From an uncultured Subdoligranulum sp. (lineage in GTDB: Bacteria; Bacillota; Clostridia; Oscillospirales; Ruminococcaceae): 64,000 bases of DNA. How positions within the stretch are numbered: the stretch's first letter is position 1; every line of letters starts with the position of its first letter. The stretch is taken from positions 186,001 through 250,000 of the forward strand of contig UQZO01000001.1 of NCBI GenBank assembly GCA_900545545.1, given 5' to 3'. The notes below the pieces were generated by a model, which did not search any database, was not told the DNA's origin, and saw nothing but the letters and a program-made list of their open reading frames with translations. Of this stretch, positions 48,045 to 63,960 are shown piece after piece. Made by a program: the position numbers and the translations under genes.

Positions 48045-49046
48045 ATGACCATTCGTGAAGAAACAGAAGCCATTGAACGCCAGACACTGAGCCGGTATGC
48101 GACCTTGAGCGAGAACAGTCGCGGCCGCCGCAGGCCGGAAGAGGAAGATCCCATCCGCCCCTGCTTTCAGCGTGACCGGGACCGCATCCTGCATTGTAAG
48201 GCGTTCCGGCGGCTGAAACAGAAAACCCAGGTCTTTCTTTCGCCGGAAGGAGATCACTACCGCACACGTCTGACCCATACGCTGGAAGTCAGCCAGATTG
48301 CCCGTACCATCTCCCGCGCGCTGCGCCTCAACGAGGATCTGACGGAAGCCATCGCCCTGGGGCATGATCTGGGGCATACCCCCTTTGGTCACGCCGGCGA
48401 GCGGGCTCTCAACCGCATCTGCCCGGACGGTTTTACCCACTACCGCCAGAGTTTGCGCGTGGTGGACATGCTGGAAAAGGACGGCAAAGGCCTCAACCTG
48501 AGCTGGGAGGTACGCAACGGCATTATCACCCATACCACCGGCGCCTGGGCGCGCACGCCGGAAGGCTGCGTGGTGCGCCGGGCCGATCATATCGCCTTCC
48601 TCAACCATGATATCGAGGACGCGGTGGCAGCCGGTGTGCTGGACCCGCGCCAGATTCCGCCCGAGGCTACCGCTGTGCTGGGAAACACCAAATCCCAGCG
48701 CATCACGACGATGATTTCGGATCTGGTGGAGCACAGCCAGAACGGACGCATCAACTTCTCCGTGGAAGTGGAGGCGGCCTACGCAGTGCTCAAGGATTTC
48801 ATGTACGCCACCGTCTATGTGGACCGCGATGCCAAGCGGGAAGAAAAGAAGGTGGACAAGATGATTGAGAGCCTGTACGAGCGCCTGTGTGCGGACCCGG
48901 ATCTGCTGCCCAACTTCTATTTGCAGATTGCCTATAACGAAGGCGTTGACCGGGCCGCCACCGATTACATCAGCGGTATGAGCGATGAATTTGCCACCCG
49001 GCTGTTTATCGAGTGGTTTGTGCCGCAGAAGTGGAACGTTCTGTAA
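48045..49046 (+). CDS. dgt: Deoxyguanosinetriphosphate triphosphohydrolase-like protein
   Basis: 333 residues. HD-domain dNTPase: RRLKQKTQVFLSPEGDHYRTRLTHTLEV, the HD pair in LGHDLGHTPFGHAGE, and the later HTTGAW and RADHIAFLNHDIEDA segments with the last metal aspartate. It hydrolyses dNTPs to nucleosides and triphosphate, helping balance dNTP pools. GAGAGGGGG precedes the ATG. The dgt-dnaG-rpoD order is conserved in many Clostridia and groups nucleotide control with primase and the vegetative sigma factor. Confidence 0.94.
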   Translation: MTIREETEAIERQTLSRYATLSENSRGRRRPEEEDPIRPCFQRDRDRILHCKAFRRLKQKTQVFLSPEGDHYRTRLTHTLEVSQIARTISRALRLNEDLTEAIALGHDLGHTPFGHAGERALNRICPDGFTHYRQSLRVVDMLEKDGKGLNLSWEVRNGIITHTTGAWARTPEGCVVRRADHIAFLNHDIEDAVAAGVLDPRQIPPEATAVLGNTKSQRITTMISDLVEHSQNGRINFSVEVEAAYAVLKDFMYATVYVDRDAKREEKKVDKMIESLYERLCADPDLLPNFYLQIAYNEGVDRAATDYISGMSDEFATRLFIEWFVPQKWNVL

Positions 49047-49079
49047 CCGTCTTTTGCTTTGGAAGGAGGTGGAAGGGGC

Positions 49080-50870
49080 TTGATCCCGCAGGAATACATA
49101 CAGGAAGTGGTGCGCCGCAATGATATCGAAGAAGTCATCGGCCAGTATGTGCAGCTTCGCCGCCGCGGCCGGACACTGAGCGGGCTTTGCCCGTTCCACA
49201 ATGAAAAGACCCCGTCCTTTGTGGTCTACCCCGATACCCAGAGCTTTTACTGCTTTGGCTGCGGTGCGGCGGGGGATGTTATAAATTTTGTGCGCAAGTA
49301 CAATAATCTCGGGTACGTAGAAAGCGTCAAGCAGCTGGCCTCCCGCGTGGGGATGCCCCTGCCCGAGGAAGAGGACAAGGAGGCCCGCGCCCGCCAGCGC
49401 CTGCTGGAGATCAACCGCTGCGCAGCCCGGTATTTCTACGAGCAGCTTAACGCCAAAACACCGGAGGCCGCTCAGGCGCGGCGTTACTGGAAAGAAAAAC
49501 GCGGTCTTTCGGATGCCGCCATCCGCCGGTTCGGTCTCGGCTATGCACCGGAAGATTTCGGCGGGTTGCTCCATTACCTCAAGCGCCGCGGGTTCAGCGA
49601 AGGGGAGCTGGAACATTCCGGTCTGATCAAGCGCAGTGCCAAGGGAAATCTCTATGATATTTTCCGCCATCGTGTGATGGTGCCCATCATCGATGTGCGA
49701 GGCTCCATCATTGCTTTCGGCGGCCGTGTGCTGGATGATTCCAAGCCGAAGTATATCAACAGCCCCGAAACGATGGTGTACCACAAATCGCGCACGCTGT
49801 TCGCCCTCAATATTGCCAAAAAGTCCACCAGCAAACGGTATATCCTCTGTGAGGGATATATGGACGTCATCTCGATGCACGAGGCGGGCTTTGATACGGC
49901 GGTGTGTGCCTGCGGCACGGCGCTGACCGCCGAGCAGGTGAAGCTGCTCAGCGAATATGCCGACGAGGTAATCCTCAGTTATGACTCTGACGAGGCGGGC
50001 CAGAAAGCGACCGAACGGAGTCTGGGACTGTTTGCCAACAGCCCGGTAAAGGTCAGTGTGTTGAGTTATCAGGGCGCCAAGGACCCCGATGAGTTCATCA
50101 AAAAGTATGGCCGGGAACGGTTCGACATGCTGCTCAACGGCACGGCCAATCCTACGGAGTTCCAACTGAAAAAAGCGAAGGCCAAATATGACCTGCGCAG
50201 CGATGACGGAAGGTTGAACTACATCCGGGAGGCTATTGACATCCTGACCGGGCACAGTGTTACGCCCACGGCCCGGGATGTGTATGCGGGGCGTCTCGCG
50301 GAGGAAACCGGCGTTTCCAAACAGGCAATCGTATCCCAAATGCAGGGGTCGCTGCGCGCAGCAAACAAGCGGAGCCATCGCAAGGAACAGAAGGAGATGG
50401 CGCAGCAGGGGATCGCGGCGGATATCCGCGTACCTTACAGTCAGGGTGGCGATGCCGTCCTGGGGGCCGCCAGTGCCAGCCGCCAGTTGGTGGCGGCCTT
50501 GCTGCAGGACTCGGACGAAATCCCGTATGTGCGTGCCCGCGTACAGATGGAAAGTGTCCTTTTGCCCGAAATGCAGCAGGCCTTGCAGGCGCTGTTCCGC
50601 TGTGCAGACGAAAAACTGCCGGTCAATCTGACAACGCTGCAACAGATACTGGACGACAAGGCGTTTCAGCAGGTGGCCCTGGCACAGGCCCAGAACCACG
50701 ATCAGAAACTGGCCCGGCGGGATATTGATATGTATCTGGAGCGCCTGCAAAATGCCAAGCCCATCAGTGAGCGGGTGTCGGGCACCAGCGACGATCAGTT
50801 CCTGAACTTTTTCGCCAACCTGAAAAAGGAAAAAGGCGTGCAGGAAACGTCTCCCGATGCCGACAGCTGA
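49080..50870 (+). CDS. dnaG: DNA primase DnaG
   Basis: Makes RNA primers for replication. 596 residues: CHC2 zinc finger with C37, H40, C58, C61 (LCPFHNEKTPSF, YCFGCGAAGD); RNA polymerase/TOPRIM domain (about 245-345) with EGYMDVISMHEAG and the metal aspartates in SYDSDEAG; C-terminal helicase-binding region (about 430-590). Start is TTG at 49080 because AAGGAGGTGG (49063-49072) sits 8 nt upstream; reading from an in-frame TTG at 49059 would place the ribosome site inside the gene. Residues 455-480 include a basic linker. Followed 78 bp later by rpoD. Confidence 0.96.
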   Translation: MIPQEYIQEVVRRNDIEEVIGQYVQLRRRGRTLSGLCPFHNEKTPSFVVYPDTQSFYCFGCGAAGDVINFVRKYNNLGYVESVKQLASRVGMPLPEEEDKEARARQRLLEINRCAARYFYEQLNAKTPEAAQARRYWKEKRGLSDAAIRRFGLGYAPEDFGGLLHYLKRRGFSEGELEHSGLIKRSAKGNLYDIFRHRVMVPIIDVRGSIIAFGGRVLDDSKPKYINSPETMVYHKSRTLFALNIAKKSTSKRYILCEGYMDVISMHEAGFDTAVCACGTALTAEQVKLLSEYADEVILSYDSDEAGQKATERSLGLFANSPVKVSVLSYQGAKDPDEFIKKYGRERFDMLLNGTANPTEFQLKKAKAKYDLRSDDGRLNYIREAIDILTGHSVTPTARDVYAGRLAEETGVSKQAIVSQMQGSLRAANKRSHRKEQKEMAQQGIAADIRVPYSQGGDAVLGAASASRQLVAALLQDSDEIPYVRARVQMESVLLPEMQQALQALFRCADEKLPVNLTTLQQILDDKAFQQVALAQAQNHDQKLARRDIDMYLERLQNAKPISERVSGTSDDQFLNFFANLKKEKGVQETSPDADS

Positions 50871-50948
50871 TGGCGGCAGCAACGAATTTATCCCCGCGCA
50901 ATCCATGCGCAGTGTACCAATAGAAAAACCAAAAGGAGAAACGTACTT

Positions 50949-52043
50949 ATGGCAGAGAAAAAAGATCCGATTCGCAGCTTGATCGAAAACGGCCGCCGCA
51001 ACGGCAAGTTGACCAACACCGAGATCGGTGACGCGATGGAGGAAAGCGGCCACGTTCTGGATGTAGAGCAGATGGAAAAGCTCTACGAGGAACTGGAGAG
51101 CAACGGCATCGAGGTCGTGGACGACGACGCCATGGATGCGTCGGACGTTGCTCTGGGCGGCGACAATGTGGACGATTTTGAGGAAAGCCTCAACACCGAC
51201 GGCATTACCATCGACGACCCTGTCAAGGTATACCTCAAAGAGATCGGCCGCGTGCCGCTGCTGACCCCTGAGGAAGAGATCGACCTGGCCCTCAAGATTC
51301 AGGCCGGCGGCCCGGAAGGCGAGAAGGCCAAGCAGCGCCTGAGCGAGGCGAACCTGCGTCTGGTGGTTTCCATCGCCAAGCGGTACGTGGGCCGCGGCAT
51401 GCAGTTCCTGGATCTGATTCAGGAAGGCAACCTGGGTCTGATCAAGGCCGTGGAAAAGTTCGACCACACCAAGGGCTTCAAGTTCTCCACCTACGCCACC
51501 TGGTGGATTCGTCAGGCCATCACCCGCGCTATCGCGGACCAGGCCCGTACCATTCGTATCCCTGTGCACATGGTGGAGACCATCAACAAGGTCAAGAAGG
51601 TGTCCAGCCAGCTGCTGCATGAGTACGGCCATGATCCCAGCGCGGAGGAAATCGCCGAGCGCCTGGATATGTCCGTGGATAAGGTCCGTGAGATCATGCG
51701 GGTGGCCCAGGAACCCGTCAGCCTGGAAACGCCCATCGGCGAGGAGGAAGACAGCCACCTGGGCGACTTCATCCCCGATGATGACGCGCCGGTCCCGGCG
51801 GAAGCCGCCAGCCAGACCCTGCTGAAAGAACAGCTGGGCGATGTGCTCAAGACCCTGACCCCCCGTGAAGAGAAGGTCCTGCGCCTGCGCTTCGGCCTGG
51901 AAGATGGCCGCCCCCGCACGCTGGAGGAAGTGGGCAAGGAGTTCAATGTTACCCGTGAACGTATCCGCCAGATCGAGGCCAAGGCCCTGCGTAAGCTGCG
52001 CCATCCCAGCCGCAGCAAGAAACTGCGCGATTTCCTGGATTGA
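50949..52043 (+). CDS. rpoD: RNA polymerase primary sigma factor SigA (RpoD)
   Basis: 364 residues. A short region 1.1 (acidic, 1-90), region 1.2 DPVKVYLKEIGRVPLLTPEEE, region 2 with RLVVSIAKRYVGRG and FSTYATWWIRQAITRAIAD (promoter -10 recognition/melting), region 3 with IPVHMVETINK, and region 4.2 EVGKEFNVTRERIRQIEAKALRKLRHPSRSKKL-type helix for -35 binding (shown in parts). It fits the TTGACA/TATAAT promoters seen all over the window. AAAGGAGAAACGT ribosome site. Third gene of dgt-dnaG-rpoD. Confidence 0.98.
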   Translation: MAEKKDPIRSLIENGRRNGKLTNTEIGDAMEESGHVLDVEQMEKLYEELESNGIEVVDDDAMDASDVALGGDNVDDFEESLNTDGITIDDPVKVYLKEIGRVPLLTPEEEIDLALKIQAGGPEGEKAKQRLSEANLRLVVSIAKRYVGRGMQFLDLIQEGNLGLIKAVEKFDHTKGFKFSTYATWWIRQAITRAIADQARTIRIPVHMVETINKVKKVSSQLLHEYGHDPSAEEIAERLDMSVDKVREIMRVAQEPVSLETPIGEEEDSHLGDFIPDDDAPVPAEAASQTLLKEQLGDVLKTLTPREEKVLRLRFGLEDGRPRTLEEVGKEFNVTRERIRQIEAKALRKLRHPSRSKKLRDFLD

Positions 52044-52061
52044 TTTTCTGAAATAAGGCAG

Positions 52062-52099
52062 AACACCCGGTCGGAAATTCCCGATCGGGTGTTTGCTTT
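52062..52099 (+). terminator. Terminator after rpoD
   Basis: AACACCCGGTCGG (52062-52074) pairs with CCGATCGGGTGTT (52081-52093), 13 bp with one wobble, then TGCTTTG. Confidence 0.85.
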
Positions 52100-52107
52100 G
52101 CACGAAA

Positions 52108-52208
52108 GTACGGATTTGTCAAGAGAAAGGCGCAACAAAAAGAGTGACGGACGGTTGTGTAAAATGCCCAAAAGCAGGGGATAGAACCGGTTGTACGGAT
52201 TTGTCAAG
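52108..52208 (+). repeat. Direct repeat upstream of the rpoB promoter
   Basis: The 16-mer GTACGGATTTGTCAAG occurs at 52108-52123 and 52193-52208, 85 bp apart; GGCGCA follows both copies (after a 5-nt insertion in the first), and AAAATGCC recurs behind each, so this looks like a decayed tandem duplication. No gene fits in 52044-52310. Confidence 0.75.
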
Positions 52209-52310
52209 GGCGCAGGATTGGGGCAAAACCGTCAAAATGCCGAAAAAATCTTACACGCACCCGGGCGTTTCATGGCGGCCGGAAAAGTTGTAAAAAAGCC
52301 CCGAAAAGCC

Positions 52311-52339
52311 TTGACAATAAGGGTTTTAGCCTGTATACT
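52311..52339 (+). promoter_or_regulatory. SigA promoter of rpoB-rpoC
   Basis: TTGACA (52311-52316), 17-nt spacer, TATACT (52334-52339). Start near 52346 leaves a leader of about 160 nt that contains small hairpins (GCCC-TAAA-GGG type near 52370; TTGTGA/TCACAA, 52410-52443). Confidence 0.88.
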
Positions 52340-52505
52340 AAATCGGTATCACAAAAATGGAATAGAGCGCCCTAAAGGGATTTTGCTAAAATGCAAAAAA
52401 CCAAAACTTTGTGAAAAACGCCGAATATAGCCCCCCTCACAAGGTGCCCTTTGAGCCGCTTTTGCCAACTTTGTCAATCTTATGGAATAGGAGTGGTCGC
52501 GTTTT

Positions 52506-56336
<3,831 letters not shown>

Positions 56337-56383
56337 ACTTCCGCTGTATCGTGTGTCATACTTGAATTGAGAGGGTTCGCTGA

Positions 56384-59986
<3,603 letters not shown>

Positions 59987-59997
59987 TCCATAAAGCA

Positions 59998-60026
59998 ATC
60001 CCCGCCACACCTGTGGCGGGGATTTT
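59998..60026 (+). terminator. Terminator after rpoC
   Basis: ATCCCCGCCAC (59998-60008) pairs perfectly with GTGGCGGGGAT (60013-60023), ACCT loop, then TTTT. Confidence 0.95.
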
Positions 60027-60034
60027 TGCGTCGG

Positions 60035-60063
60035 TTGACGCGGGATAGGGAAGTGGGTATAAT
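60035..60063 (+). promoter_or_regulatory. SigA promoter of the ArsC-like gene
   Basis: TTGACG (60035-60040), 17-nt spacer, TATAAT (60058-60063), 28 bp before the start. Confidence 0.88.
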
Positions 60064-60090
60064 AAAATCTACGGAAGGAGCGTGTGAACT

Positions 60091-60447
60091 ATGCTGTTTT
60101 TGCAGTACCCGCCGTGTTCCACCTGCCAGAAAGCCAAAAAGTGGTTGGATGAGCATGGCGTCGCATATGATGCGCGCAACATTAAAGAGGAAAATCCCAC
60201 ACAGGAAGAACTGCACAGCTGGTATCAGCGCAGCGGGCTGCCGCTGAAACGCTTTTTCAATACCAGTGGTTTGGCCTATAAGTCGCTGGGCCTGAAGGAT
60301 AAGCTGCCCACTATGTTGGAAGAAGAGCAGCTGGCACTGCTGGCTTCGGACGGAATGCTGGTAAAGCGGCCGCTCGTGGTTGGCGAGGATTTCATCCTGG
60401 TGGGTTTCAAGGCGACGGAATGGGAAAATACGTTGCTGAATAAATAA
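60091..60447 (+). CDS. ArsC/Spx-family thioredoxin-fold protein
   Basis: 118 residues. Thioredoxin-like fold with CSTCQKAKKWL (CxxC at 9 and 12), EENPTQEEL, LPLKRFFNTSGLAYKSLGL and the conserved KRPLVVG segment before the last strand. It belongs to the YffB/YusI/MgsR-Spx branch of arsenate-reductase-like proteins, which usually act as thiol-based regulators or oxidoreductases rather than true arsenate reductases; no ars genes are near. GGAGCG ribosome site. Ten bp before pepF; both probably share the promoter at 60035-60063. Confidence 0.88.
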   Translation: MLFLQYPPCSTCQKAKKWLDEHGVAYDARNIKEENPTQEELHSWYQRSGLPLKRFFNTSGLAYKSLGLKDKLPTMLEEEQLALLASDGMLVKRPLVVGEDFILVGFKATEWENTLLNK

Positions 60448-60457
60448 GGAGGTTTGT

Positions 60458-62263
60458 ATGCCGGATACCGAAATTTTGAAAGAACGCAAGGAGCTGGATC
60501 CCCAGTATCAGTGGGATCTGACGCCGATGTATCATGACGATGCTGCCTGGGAGGCGGAGCTTGCCACGCTGGACGAACAGATTCAGGGGATGGCTGCCTT
60601 TGAGGGGACGCTGAAAGACGCCGTTTCCATTGGCGCCTATCTGGATGCTGCCACGGCTTTGGCCCGCAAGCTGTCCAACCTGTATTGCTATGCTTCGCTG
60701 CGCCGCAGCGAGGACACCCGCGCCGAGGCCGGACAGAGCATGTATGCCCGTGTCAACGCCAAATACGCGCAGATGATGGCAGCGATGTCCTTTGCCGAGC
60801 CGGAAATTCTCTCGCTGCCGGAGGATACGCTCCAGGCAATCGTGAACGATGAGCAGCTGGCCGACCATAAGTTTACGATGGAGAACCTGCTGCGCCAGAA
60901 GCCGCACACGCTGAGCGCTCCGGAAGAAAAACTGCTGGCCAGCCTTGGTGAAGCGCTGGGCGCACCGGCTGAAATTGCCGACAACCTGCAGGATGCCGAT
61001 ATGGTCTTTGATTCCGTGCAGGATGGGGAAGGCAAGACGGTGGAGGTCACCGGCTCCAACTATATTATGCTGCAGTCCTCCCAGGACCGCGCATTGCGCA
61101 AGAATTCTTTTGAGAGCTACTACAAAGGATATCGCCAGCACATCAATACCTTTGCAGCCTCCTATGCGGGCGCGGTCAAAGCTGCTACGGCTGAAGCGGC
61201 GGCCCGTCATTATGAATCTTCCCGCGCCATGTCCATGGCAGGGGAGAACATCCCTGCGGAAGTTTACGACAATCTGATTGCCACTGTCCGTAAGCACATG
61301 CCGGCCATGTACCGTTATGTGGCGCTGCGCAAAAAGATTTTGGGTCTGGACGAGCTGCACTATTACGATGTGTACGCGCCGCTGGTAGGGGAGATCAAAA
61401 CCCGCTATACCTATGAGCAGGCCCAGCAGATGGTTCTGGATGCAGTGGCTCCCCTGGGAGAAGATTACTGCGATCTGGTCCGCAAGGCCTTCGCCGAGCG
61501 CTGGATTGACGTATACCCCAACAAGGGCAAGAGCGGCGGCGCCTATTCTTCCGGCACCTATGATTCCAACCCCTATATCCTGACCAACTTCACGGGCACA
61601 CTGGACAGCGTTTCTACCATTGCCCATGAGATGGGCCACAGCATGCACACCTGGCACTCCAACCATCATCAGCCGCCGCAGTATGCGGATTACACGCTGT
61701 TTGTGGCGGAAGTGGCTTCCACGGTCAACGAGAACCTGCTGATCGAACAGCTGCTGCAGAAAGAGCAGGAGCCGAAAACGCGTTTGTATCTGCTCAACCA
61801 GTACCTGGAAAACTTCAAAGGCACGGTTTACCGTCAGGCGATGTTTGCAGAGTTTGAGCGGGATGCCCATGCTATGGCAGAACGCGGAGAGGCATTGAGT
61901 CCGGCGTCCCTCAATGCTTTGTACAAACGTCTTGTGGAGGACTACTTCGGACCGGATCTCGTTATGGATGATGAGGTCCAGTACGAGTGGGCACGCATTC
62001 CTCATTTCTACCGTCCGTTCTACGTTTATAAGTATGCAACCGGATATTCCACGGCGGTGGCATTGTCCGAAGCGATTTTGAACGAAGGCGCACCGGCCGT
62101 GCAGCGCTACAAAGAGTTTCTCTCCATGGGCGGCAGTGCCTACCCGCTGGATGAACTGCGCCATGCCGGGGTGGATCTGGCAACACCTGCACCCATTGAT
62201 GCAGCACTTACCAAGTTTGAACGCATCCTGGATGATGCCGAAGAAACGCTGGCCAAGCTGTAA
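60458..62263 (+). CDS. pepF: Oligoendopeptidase F (M3 family)
   Basis: 601 residues, normal length. Zinc motif HEMGH (390-394, in TIAHEMGHSMHTWHS) with the second-ligand glutamate in FVAEVASTVNE about 28 residues on. N-terminal ELDPQYQWDLTPMYHDDAAWE and C-terminal YVYKYATGYSTAVALSEAIL are typical. Intracellular enzyme cutting short peptides. TAAGGAGG precedes the ATG. Second gene after the ArsC-like protein; followed by a strong terminator. Confidence 0.96.
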   Translation: MPDTEILKERKELDPQYQWDLTPMYHDDAAWEAELATLDEQIQGMAAFEGTLKDAVSIGAYLDAATALARKLSNLYCYASLRRSEDTRAEAGQSMYARVNAKYAQMMAAMSFAEPEILSLPEDTLQAIVNDEQLADHKFTMENLLRQKPHTLSAPEEKLLASLGEALGAPAEIADNLQDADMVFDSVQDGEGKTVEVTGSNYIMLQSSQDRALRKNSFESYYKGYRQHINTFAASYAGAVKAATAEAAARHYESSRAMSMAGENIPAEVYDNLIATVRKHMPAMYRYVALRKKILGLDELHYYDVYAPLVGEIKTRYTYEQAQQMVLDAVAPLGEDYCDLVRKAFAERWIDVYPNKGKSGGAYSSGTYDSNPYILTNFTGTLDSVSTIAHEMGHSMHTWHSNHHQPPQYADYTLFVAEVASTVNENLLIEQLLQKEQEPKTRLYLLNQYLENFKGTVYRQAMFAEFERDAHAMAERGEALSPASLNALYKRLVEDYFGPDLVMDDEVQYEWARIPHFYRPFYVYKYATGYSTAVALSEAILNEGAPAVQRYKEFLSMGGSAYPLDELRHAGVDLATPAPIDAALTKFERILDDAEETLAKL

Positions 62264-62269
62264 TTGAAC

Positions 62270-62309
62270 AAAAAAATCTCCCGCAGGAGGACCTGCGGGA
62301 GATTTTTTT
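62270..62309 (+). terminator. Bidirectional terminator after pepF
   Basis: AAAATCTCCCGCAGG pairs with CCTGCGGGAGATTTT (15 bp, arms 62273-62287 and 62292-62306), with A- and T-runs outside. It serves pepF and the converging repeat-protein gene. Confidence 0.95.
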
Positions 62310-62342
62310 CATAATGTCTGACGGATTGTCAGCACAGAATCC

Positions 62343-62963
62343 TTACTGGCCGAGGACTGCGGCAATGTAAGCGGCTTCCTTCGCGGCGATCTGTGCCTGG
62401 TAGTTTTTGACAGCTGCGGCATAGGCAGCTTCACGCTGGTTGGCAGCAGCCTGGGCGGCATTGCCGGCGGCGATGACAGCGGCGACGTCCGCATCGGCTT
62501 TCGCCTGCGCGGCCTTACCGGCAGCAATCACAGCAGCAACATCGGCGTCAGCCTTGGCCTGTGCCTGCTTGGCGGCGGCCATTACGGCGGCGGTGTAAGC
62601 AGCTTCCTTCGCGGCGATCTGCTGCTGATAGGCTTTTACAGCTCCGGCATAGGCGGCTTCACGCTGATCGGCGGCAGCCTGGGTAGCTTTGCCGGCGGCG
62701 ATCACGGCGGCGACATCGGCGTCCGCTTTGGCCTGTGCGGCTTTTCCGGCAGCGATTACGGCCAGGCACTCAGCATCAGCTTTGGCCTGTGCCTGCTTCG
62801 CAGCAGCTTGTACAGCAGCGGTGTAAGCGGATTCTTTGGCGGCAACCTGTGCCTGATAGGCTTTGACGGCGGCAATGTAATCGCTGTTGGCATCGGCGAA
62901 TGCCGGTGCAGCAAAAGCAGAGACCATGCAGACGGAAAGCAGGAACGCGAGCAGTTTTTTCAT
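62343..62963 (-). CDS. Secreted alanine-rich helical repeat protein
   Basis: 206 residues. Signal peptide (1-23, ending AFA before DAN). The mature part consists of two 76-residue repeats (28-103 and 104-179) plus a 27-residue partial third (180-206). Each repeat holds two consecutive 18-residue units of the form AQAKADADVAAVIAAGKA, a period that corresponds to five helical turns, so the protein should be one long amphipathic alpha-helix or coiled coil. Alanine makes up nearly half of it; no cysteine remains except one at position 66 region and one in the signal. AAGGAGGT, an ideal ribosome site, precedes the ATG, and a good promoter is present. No family recognised; function unknown. Confidence 0.82.
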   Translation of the reverse strand: MKKLLAFLLSVCMVSAFAAPAFADANSDYIAAVKAYQAQVAAKESAYTAAVQAAAKQAQAKADAECLAVIAAGKAAQAKADADVAAVIAAGKATQAAADQREAAYAGAVKAYQQQIAAKEAAYTAAVMAAAKQAQAKADADVAAVIAAGKAAQAKADADVAAVIAAGNAAQAAANQREAAYAAAVKNYQAQIAAKEAAYIAAVLGQ

Positions 62964-63014
62964 AATCGATACCTCCTTAAGTATAACGCTCCGCTGAGGA
63001 GCTTCTACGATTTG

Positions 63015-63043
63015 ATTATAACAAGGTAAACGAAAATGTGCAA
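63015..63043 (-). promoter_or_regulatory. Promoter of the Ala-rich repeat gene
   Basis: Minus strand TTGCAC (63043-63038), 17-nt spacer, TATAAT (63020-63015), 51 bp before the start. Confidence 0.8.
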
Positions 63044-63414
63044 TAGAAATATACGAACTGGTCAGAAAATATTAGGGTGAAAAATTGGCTAAAGTGCACA
63101 AATATATCACTTTCTTGTTGAAAATATAGGCTAAAATAGCAATATAAATGTGAAAACTCTGTGTACAACAACAAATGATTGTTACAGAAAAAACAGGGCG
63201 AGACAGGGAATTCGTGTCGTCGGGGGTTATTTTAAGATATGGTGGTGCGGGAATATGTGTGCCGGAGACTGGAAGGAATGCAGGGGAAAACGGCCTGTCC
63301 GGCAGAAACAGCGGCAAAAAATGCACCGGCTTCGGTTTACGGGCGCTCTTTTTGGGCAAAATAGAAAAAATCTCTATTTTGCACGATTTTTCTTCGATTT
63401 TTTTGGCAATACTC
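63044..63414. other. Gene-free stretch between the divergent repeat-protein and rpsL promoters
   Basis: About 370 bp, AT-rich at both ends. Short open frames exist on both strands (for example 63175-63456) but none has a ribosome site, family resemblance or normal codon use. I see no RNA hairpin with a T-run. It may only be promoter-proximal spacer. Confidence 0.5.
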
Positions 63415-63443
63415 TTGACAAGGCACCTTCTATCCTATAAAAT
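63415..63443 (+). promoter_or_regulatory. SigA promoter of rpsL
   Basis: TTGACA (63415-63420), 17-nt spacer, TAAAAT (63438-63443), with T-rich upstream DNA. The leader to the rpsL start is about 85 nt. Confidence 0.85.
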
Positions 63444-63534
63444 ATCTAGTGCGTGAGTTTGCGGGGTGAAGTGCGGCTAAAACGCCGTATCAAACCGAAA
63501 ACAAGCGTGAATACGTGAAGAAAGGAGAAAAGAA

Positions 63535-63960
63535 ATGCCTACTTTTAACCAGCTCGTGCGCAAAGGCCGTGAGGTCCTGGTTCACAAGAGCACTGCGCCT
63601 GCCCTTCTGAAGAGCTACAACTCCCAGAAGAAGCAGTACACCAACCTGAACAGCCCCCAGAAGCGTGGTGTCTGCACCGCTGTTCGTACCATGACCCCCA
63701 AAAAGCCGAACTCTGCTCTGCGTAAAGTTGCCCGTGTCCGCCTCACGAATGGTATCGAGGTCACCTCTTACATTCCTGGTATCGGCCATAACCTGCAAGA
63801 GCATAGCGTCGTTCTGATCCGCGGCGGCCGTGTCAAGGATCTTCCTGGTGTTCGTTACCACATCATCCGTGGTACCCTCGACACCCAGGGTGTTGCGAAC
63901 CGGAACCAGGCCCGCAGCAAATACGGTGCTAAGCGCCCCAAGGCCGGTGCCAAGAAGTAA
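63535..63960 (+). CDS. rpsL: 30S ribosomal protein S12
   Basis: 141 residues. MPTFNQLVRKGRE start, PQKRGVCTAVRTMTPKKPNSALRKVARVRL and GHNLQEHSVVLIRGGRVKDLPGVRYH are near-identical to Gram-positive S12 (quoted in parts). The lysines whose change gives streptomycin resistance (in PKKPNSA and GRVKDLPG) are wild type. AAAGGAGAAAAG ribosome site. Normally first of the str operon (rpsL-rpsG-fusA-tuf); the next gene lies beyond the window. Here it is separated from rpoC by the ArsC-like, pepF and repeat-protein genes. Confidence 0.98.
   Translation: MPTFNQLVRKGREVLVHKSTAPALLKSYNSQKKQYTNLNSPQKRGVCTAVRTMTPKKPNSALRKVARVRLTNGIEVTSYIPGIGHNLQEHSVVLIRGGRVKDLPGVRYHIIRGTLDTQGVANRNQARSKYGAKRPKAGAKK

Noticed and set aside
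47835..52103. 1422-codon minus-strand open frame opposite dgt, dnaG and rpoD
   Set aside because: Mirrors the codon bias of three well-identified plus-strand genes and spans their boundaries.
60091..60447. True arsenate reductase
   Set aside because: CxxC and KRPL pattern fit the Spx/YffB branch, and no ars operon genes are near.
63175..63456. 93-codon plus-strand open frame before rpsL
   Set aside because: No ribosome site, overlaps the rpsL promoter, and its codon use differs from real genes in the window.
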